A stretch of 9,052 nucleotides of DNA, taken from NCBI GenBank assembly GCA_044359175.1, contig JBIKMO010000176.1:1-9052 (forward strand). The letters are read 5' to 3'. The notes under the pieces are model-generated. The model saw only the letters and a program-made list of their open reading frames with translations. It made no database searches and was not told where the DNA came from. Of this stretch, positions 5,711 to 9,052 are shown in pieces. The translations under genes were made by a program, and so were the position numbers. How positions within the stretch are numbered: position 1 is the first letter of the stretch; each line of letters begins with the position of its first letter. Source of the stretch: UBA4615 sp044359175 (GTDB taxonomy: Bacteria > Pseudomonadota > Gammaproteobacteria > Burkholderiales > Burkholderiaceae_E).

Positions 5711-7420
5711 TTGAACACTGCTTCCATCCAAGAGACCGAGAGTTTCGCCAAGCTCTTCGAGGAGTCGCTCTCCAAGAAGGAGATGCGGCAGGGCGAGGTG
5801 ATCACCGCCGAGGTGATCCGCATCGACCACAACTTCGTGGTCGTCAACGCCGGCCTGAAGTCCGAGAGCTTCATCCCGATCGAGGAGTTCCACAACGATC
5901 GCGGCGAACTCGACGTCAAGGAGGGCGATTTCGTCGCGGTCGCGATCGATTCGCTGGAGAACGGCTACGGAGAGACCCGCCTGTCGCGCGACCGCGCCAA
6001 GCGTCTGGCGGCCTGGGTCAACCTGGAGCGGGCGCTCGACGACGGCGAGCTGGTCCAGGGCACCATCACCGGCAAGGTGAAGGGCGGCCTCACCGTGATG
6101 ACCAACGGCATCCGCGCGTTCCTGCCGGGCTCGCTGATCGACATGCGGCCGGTCAAGGACACCACCCCCTACGAGGGCAAGACCCTCGAGTTCAAGGTCA
6201 TCAAGCTCGACCGCAAGCGCAACAACGTCGTGCTGTCTCGCCGTGCGGTGATCGAGCTGTCGCAGGGCGAGGAGCGCGCGAAGCTGCTCGAGACGCTCAC
6301 CGAGGGCTCGATCGTCAAGGGAACCGTCAAGAACATCACCGACTACGGCGCGTTCATCGACCTCGGCGGTATCGACGGGCTGCTGCACATCACCGACATG
6401 GCCTGGCGCCGCGTACGGCACCCGTCCGAGGTGCTCGCGGTCGGACAGGAGGTGACCGCGAAGGTGCTCAAGTTCGACCAGGAGAAGAACCGGGTGTCGC
6501 TGGGCGTCAAGCAGCTCGGAGACGACCCCTGGGTCGGCATCTCGCGCCGTTATCCGACCGGCACCCGGATGTTCGGCAAGGTCACCAACATCACCGACTA
6601 CGGCGCGTTCGTCGAGATCGAGCCGGGCATCGAGGGCCTGGTCCACGTGTCCGAGATGGACTGGACCAACAAGAACGTCAATCCGAACAAGGTCGTGTCG
6701 CTGGGTGACGAGGTCGAGGTGATGGTCCTGGAGATCGACGAGGACCGGCGCCGGATCTCGCTCGGCATGAAGCAGTGCCGCCCGAACCCTTGGCAGGAGT
6801 TCGCCGAGAACCATCGCAAGGGCGACAAGGTCTCGGGCACGATCAAGTCGATCACCGACTTCGGCGTATTCCTCGGCCTGCCCGGCGGCATCGACGGTCT
6901 GGTGCACCTGTCCGACCTGTCCTGGAACAAGTCGGGCGAGGAGGCCGTGCGCGAGTTCAAGAAGGGCGACGAGGTGGGCGCGGTCGTGCTCGCGATCGAC
7001 GTCGAGCGGGAGCGGATCTCGCTCGGGATCAAACAGCTCGAAGGCGATCCGTTCAACAACTACGCGGCCACCCACGAGAAGGGCGCGATCGTCCGCGGCT
7101 TGATCCGCAGCGTCGACCCGAAGGGCGCGGTGGTGCACATCGGTGGCGACATCGACGGCTACCTGCGCGCCTCGGAGATCTCGCGCGACCGCGTCGAGGA
7201 CGCTCGCAACCACCTGAAGGAGGGCGATACCGTCGAGGCCATGATCATCAACATCGACCGCAAGAACCGGTCGATCGCGTTGTCGATCAAGGCCAAGGAC
7301 TCGGTCGAGACCGCCGAGACGCTGCAGCGGATGCAAGCCGAGAGCGGGGCCGCCACCGGCACGACCAACCTCGGTGCGCTGCTGCGCGCGAAGCTCTCCG
7401 ACCGGGACGACACGCGCTGA
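5711..7420 (+). CDS. rpsA: 30S ribosomal protein S1
   Basis: mRNA-binding protein of the small ribosomal subunit that unfolds leaders and aids initiation. With the start at 5711 it has 569 aa, usual for Betaproteobacteria, and six S1 repeats at roughly 27-92, 112-176, 198-266, 283-353, 370-440 and 457-523; repeats 3-5 share the NITDYGAF/SITDFGVF and GLxHxSxMxW patterns. Repeats 1-2 (ribosome-binding) have VVVNAGLKSESFIPIEEF and KVKGGLTVMTNGIRAFLPGS. The tail ends in GTTNLGALLRAKLSDRDDTR. Start choice: ATG 5663, GTG 5690 and TTG 5711 are in frame. TTG 5711 gives MNTASIQETESFAKLFEESL, matching related S1 N-termini; GC falls to 50% at 5701-5750, as expected at an initiation region, and ATG 5663 lies inside a perfect hairpin. 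All three have poor Shine-Dalgarno sequences. Identity is certain; the start is about 65% sure. Confidence 0.96.
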   Translation: MNTASIQETESFAKLFEESLSKKEMRQGEVITAEVIRIDHNFVVVNAGLKSESFIPIEEFHNDRGELDVKEGDFVAVAIDSLENGYGETRLSRDRAKRLAAWVNLERALDDGELVQGTITGKVKGGLTVMTNGIRAFLPGSLIDMRPVKDTTPYEGKTLEFKVIKLDRKRNNVVLSRRAVIELSQGEERAKLLETLTEGSIVKGTVKNITDYGAFIDLGGIDGLLHITDMAWRRVRHPSEVLAVGQEVTAKVLKFDQEKNRVSLGVKQLGDDPWVGISRRYPTGTRMFGKVTNITDYGAFVEIEPGIEGLVHVSEMDWTNKNVNPNKVVSLGDEVEVMVLEIDEDRRRISLGMKQCRPNPWQEFAENHRKGDKVSGTIKSITDFGVFLGLPGGIDGLVHLSDLSWNKSGEEAVREFKKGDEVGAVVLAIDVERERISLGIKQLEGDPFNNYAATHEKGAIVRGLIRSVDPKGAVVHIGGDIDGYLRASEISRDRVEDARNHLKEGDTVEAMIINIDRKNRSIALSIKAKDSVETAETLQRMQAESGAATGTTNLGALLRAKLSDRDDTR

Positions 7421-7424
7421 CGCC

Positions 7425-7478
7425 CGCGCCGGTCGCGCCCCGCGGCGCGACCGGCGCGCGGTCCGACCTCGGACCGCG
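7425..7478 (+). terminator. Two abutting strong hairpins after rpsA
   Basis: Directly after the rpsA stop is a perfect 15-bp stem (7425-7439 with 7444-7458, loop ccgc), followed by a perfect stem of up to 10 bp (7457-7466 with 7469-7478; nine pairs closing an acct loop if the innermost pair is open). They share bases 7457-7458. There is no T-run on either strand, so a classical intrinsic terminator is not shown. In very GC-rich genomes such stems may still pause or partly terminate transcription, or protect the rpsA mRNA 3' end and lower ihfB expression relative to rpsA. The dyads themselves are plain in the sequence; the function is inferred. Confidence 0.55.
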
Positions 7479-7558
7479 GCGGGCCTGACCGCATTCACCC
7501 ACCGCACGCGACAGGTTCCACGATGCTCGACGCCGACGATCAGCTGTCCCCCGGGACG

Positions 7559-7861
7559 ATGACTAAGTCGGAGTTGATCGCGCGGCTCGCGGAGAGGTAT
7601 CCGCAGCTGGTCGCCAAGGACGCCGAGTTCGCGGTCCGCACGATCCTGGACGCGATGGCCTCCACGCTGGCCGCCGGTCATCGCATCGAGATCCGGGGCT
7701 TCGGCAGCTTCGCGCTGTCGCATCGTCCGCCGCGCATCGGACGCAACCCCAAGTCCGGTGAGCGGGTTCAGGTGCCCGAGAAGCGGGTGCCGCACTTCAA
7801 GCCCGGCAAGGAGCTGCGCGAGCGGGTCGACGGCCGCGGGCGCGGCCCCGAGCAGGGCTAG
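7559..7861 (+). CDS. ihfB: Integration host factor subunit beta
   Basis: Beta subunit of the IHF heterodimer, which bends DNA sharply at specific sites in recombination, replication and sigma54 promoters. The 100-aa product MTKSELIARLA... matches IHF-beta throughout: helical dimerisation part at 2-40, IEIRGFGSF at 43-51 with E44 and R46 (recognition residues in E. coli), the DNA-intercalating beta-arm GRNPKSGE at 61-68 with P64, and PHFKPGKELRERV at 78-90. The last ten residues are a short Gly/Arg-rich tail. An in-frame ATG at 7523 would add 12 residues (MLDADDQLSPGT); it has AGG seven bases upstream, while the 7559 ATG has only GGGA two bases away. I chose 7559 from family N-termini but cannot exclude 7523. 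IhfA is not in the window. The gene is followed 14 bases later by lapA. Confidence 0.95.
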   Translation: MTKSELIARLAERYPQLVAKDAEFAVRTILDAMASTLAAGHRIEIRGFGSFALSHRPPRIGRNPKSGERVQVPEKRVPHFKPGKELRERVDGRGRGPEQG

Positions 7862-7875
7862 CCCCCGCGCGTGAC

Positions 7876-8211
7876 ATGCAGGTTCTCGCCTGGCTGTTCC
7901 GCGTCGCGCTGTTCCTCGTGATGCTGGGGTTCGCGCTGTCCAACACCGACACCGCGACGCTGCGATTCTTCGGTATTCCGCAGTTCGAGTGGCGTGCGCC
8001 GCTGGTGCTGCTGCTGCTGGTGTTCTTCGCCGCTGGGGCGCTGCTGGGCGTGCTCGCCGTGGTGCCCAAGGTGCTGCGTCAGCGCCGCGAGCTCGGACGG
8101 CTGCGGCGCGAGGTCGCCGCCGGCGCGGTCGCACGGGCCGCCAGCGAGGCGGCGCCGGTCGACGCGGCCCGCCCGCCCGCGCTGCGCGAGCCCGGCGGTC
8201 GCGGCATCTGA
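7876..8211 (+). CDS. lapA: Lipopolysaccharide assembly protein LapA (DUF1049)
   Basis: Small inner-membrane protein, 111 aa, of the LapA domain family. In E. coli, LapA (YciS) is co-transcribed with lapB and acts with it in LPS assembly. Visible here: first membrane helix about 4-21 (LAWLFRVALFLVMLGFAL), the family motif NTDTATLRFFG at 23-33, second helix about 41-63 (APLVLLLLVFFAAGALLGVLAVV), then a basic, heptad-like stretch KVLRQRRELGRLRREVAAG that should lie in the cytoplasm, and a loose Ala/Pro tail. Start ATG has no clear Shine-Dalgarno, and the 14-base gap after ihfB suggests reinitiation. lapB begins 17 bases after its stop, so the lapA-lapB pair is intact. Confidence 0.9.
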   Translation: MQVLAWLFRVALFLVMLGFALSNTDTATLRFFGIPQFEWRAPLVLLLLVFFAAGALLGVLAVVPKVLRQRRELGRLRREVAAGAVARAASEAAPVDAARPPALREPGGRGI

Positions 8212-8227
8212 AGAGGCCCGCACGCGG

Positions 8228-9052
8228 ATGGAGTTCGAGTTCTGGTGGCTGTCGGTGATCCCGCTGTTCTTCGGACTCGGCTGGGCTGCGTCGCGCCTGG
8301 AGATGCGCCAGCAGATCCGGGCGTCGGCGCAGCTGCCCGCGGCCTACTTCAAGGGCTTGAACCTGCTGCTGAACGAGCAGCCTGACAAGGCGATCGATGC
8401 GTTCGTCGACGTCGTCAAGCTGGATCCGGAGACGGTCGAGCTGCACTTCGCGCTCGGCAACCTGTTCCGCCGGCGCGGCGAGACCGATCGGGCGATTCGG
8501 GTCCACCAGAGCCTGCTCGCACGCTCCGACCTTCAGTCCGCGCAACGCGAGCACGCGCTGTTCGAACTCGGTCAGGACTATCTTCGGGCCGGCCTGCTCG
8601 ATCGCGCCGAGGACGCGTTCAACCGACTGGAGGGTTCGGGCTACTCCGGGGCCGCGCTGCGGCACCGGCTGGACATCGCCCAGATGGTGCGCGACTGGCC
8701 GCGCGCGATCGACCTGGCCGAACGGCTGCAGCGCGAGTCCGGAGCCGATCAGCGCCCGCTGATCGCCCACTTCCGCTGCGAGCTCGCGCAGCAGTCCCTT
8801 GCCGGCGACGGCCTCGCGACCGAAGGCGCGGCGCGCGCGCGCCGCGAACTGGACCGGGCTCTGGAGGCCGCGCCTGCTCATCCTCGCCCGTGGCTGCTCC
8901 GCGGCGAGGCGGCGTTCGCTGCCGAAGCGTGGGAGGACGCGATCGCCGCCTGGAACGAGCTCGCCAGGATCAGCCCGGCCCACCTGGCGCTGAGCGCCGA
9001 GCATTGGCTGCAAGCCCACGAGCGGGTCGGCCGCGCCGACGCCGGTCTGGCC
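8228..9052 (+). CDS. lapB: Lipopolysaccharide assembly protein LapB (partial, 3' end beyond window)
   Basis: Open for 275 codons to the window end, with no stop. LapB (YciM in E. coli, 389 aa) is an inner-membrane-anchored cytoplasmic TPR protein that promotes FtsH degradation of LpxC and so sets LPS synthesis. The N-terminal anchor is MEFEFWWLSVIPLFFGLGWAASRLEMR (helix about 5-21). The family hallmark AYFKGLNLLLNEQPDKAIDAFVDVVKLDPETVELHFALGNLFRRRGETDRAIRVHQ gives the first TPRs at about 40-95. Further TPR-like helices are HALFELGQDYLRAGLLDRAEDAF, PRAIDLAERLQ, PRPWLLRGEAAFAAEAWEDAIAAW. The C-terminal rubredoxin-like zinc domain should lie beyond the window. AAGAGG at 8211-8216, 11 bases upstream, is a fair ribosome site. 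Follows lapA by 16 bases. Confidence 0.94.
   Translation, partial: MEFEFWWLSVIPLFFGLGWAASRLEMRQQIRASAQLPAAYFKGLNLLLNEQPDKAIDAFVDVVKLDPETVELHFALGNLFRRRGETDRAIRVHQSLLARSDLQSAQREHALFELGQDYLRAGLLDRAEDAFNRLEGSGYSGAALRHRLDIAQMVRDWPRAIDLAERLQRESGADQRPLIAHFRCELAQQSLAGDGLATEGAARARRELDRALEAAPAHPRPWLLRGEAAFAAEAWEDAIAAWNELARISPAHLALSAEHWLQAHERVGRADAGLA

Noticed and set aside
5612..9019. A 1135-codon open frame on the minus strand opposite rpsA, ihfB, lapA and lapB
   Set aside because: It spans four well-recognised genes and their spacers in antisense, has repetitive Arg/Asp/Leu/Val composition mirroring S1 repeats, and resembles no family. High GC and strong codon bias remove antisense stops.

Overview
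This is a chromosomal housekeeping region of a very GC-rich (about 70% by eye) proteobacterium, most likely a betaproteobacterium of or near Burkholderiales. The order aroA-cmk-rpsA-ihfB-lapA-lapB and the sequences of ribosomal protein S1, IHF-beta and LapB read as betaproteobacterial. The exception is aroA, which is the class II EPSP synthase type familiar from Pseudomonas rather than the class I type of Burkholderia, Bordetella or Neisseria. I see no mobile element, CRISPR array, tRNA or rRNA.

Layout. (1) 37-1091, plus strand: a DUF2237 gene, then 8 bases later a GloC/YcbL-like metallo-beta-lactamase-fold hydrolase starting with GTG. (2) 3348-1122, minus strand: a 115-aa FKBP-type peptidyl-prolyl isomerase, then glutaminyl-tRNA synthetase (glnS), which converges on the hydrolase gene. 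(3) 3349-3507: a divergent intergenic region with a -10-like TACAAT for the plus strand. (4) 3508-9052, plus strand: aroA and cmk overlapping by ATGA, then rpsA, ihfB, lapA and a lapB cut off by the window end.

The plus-strand cluster links chorismate synthesis (aroA), CMP/dCMP phosphorylation (cmk), translation initiation (S1), nucleoid architecture (IHF-beta) and control of lipopolysaccharide synthesis (LapA/LapB). This is a long-conserved proteobacterial arrangement. The most interesting non-coding parts are an AT-rich, rare-codon patch inside cmk that holds a promoter-like element; a run of three hairpins in the cmk-rpsA spacer ahead of a weak, probably TTG, start for rpsA; and two abutting perfect hairpins (15 bp and 10 bp stems) between rpsA and ihfB.

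I found no convincing new multi-gene system. The best leads are regulatory structure around rpsA and the evolutionary origin of aroA. No stretch over 300 bases lacks a gene; the longest spacers are 3349-3507 (159 nt), 5556-5710 (155 nt) and 7421-7558 (138 nt), each described below.
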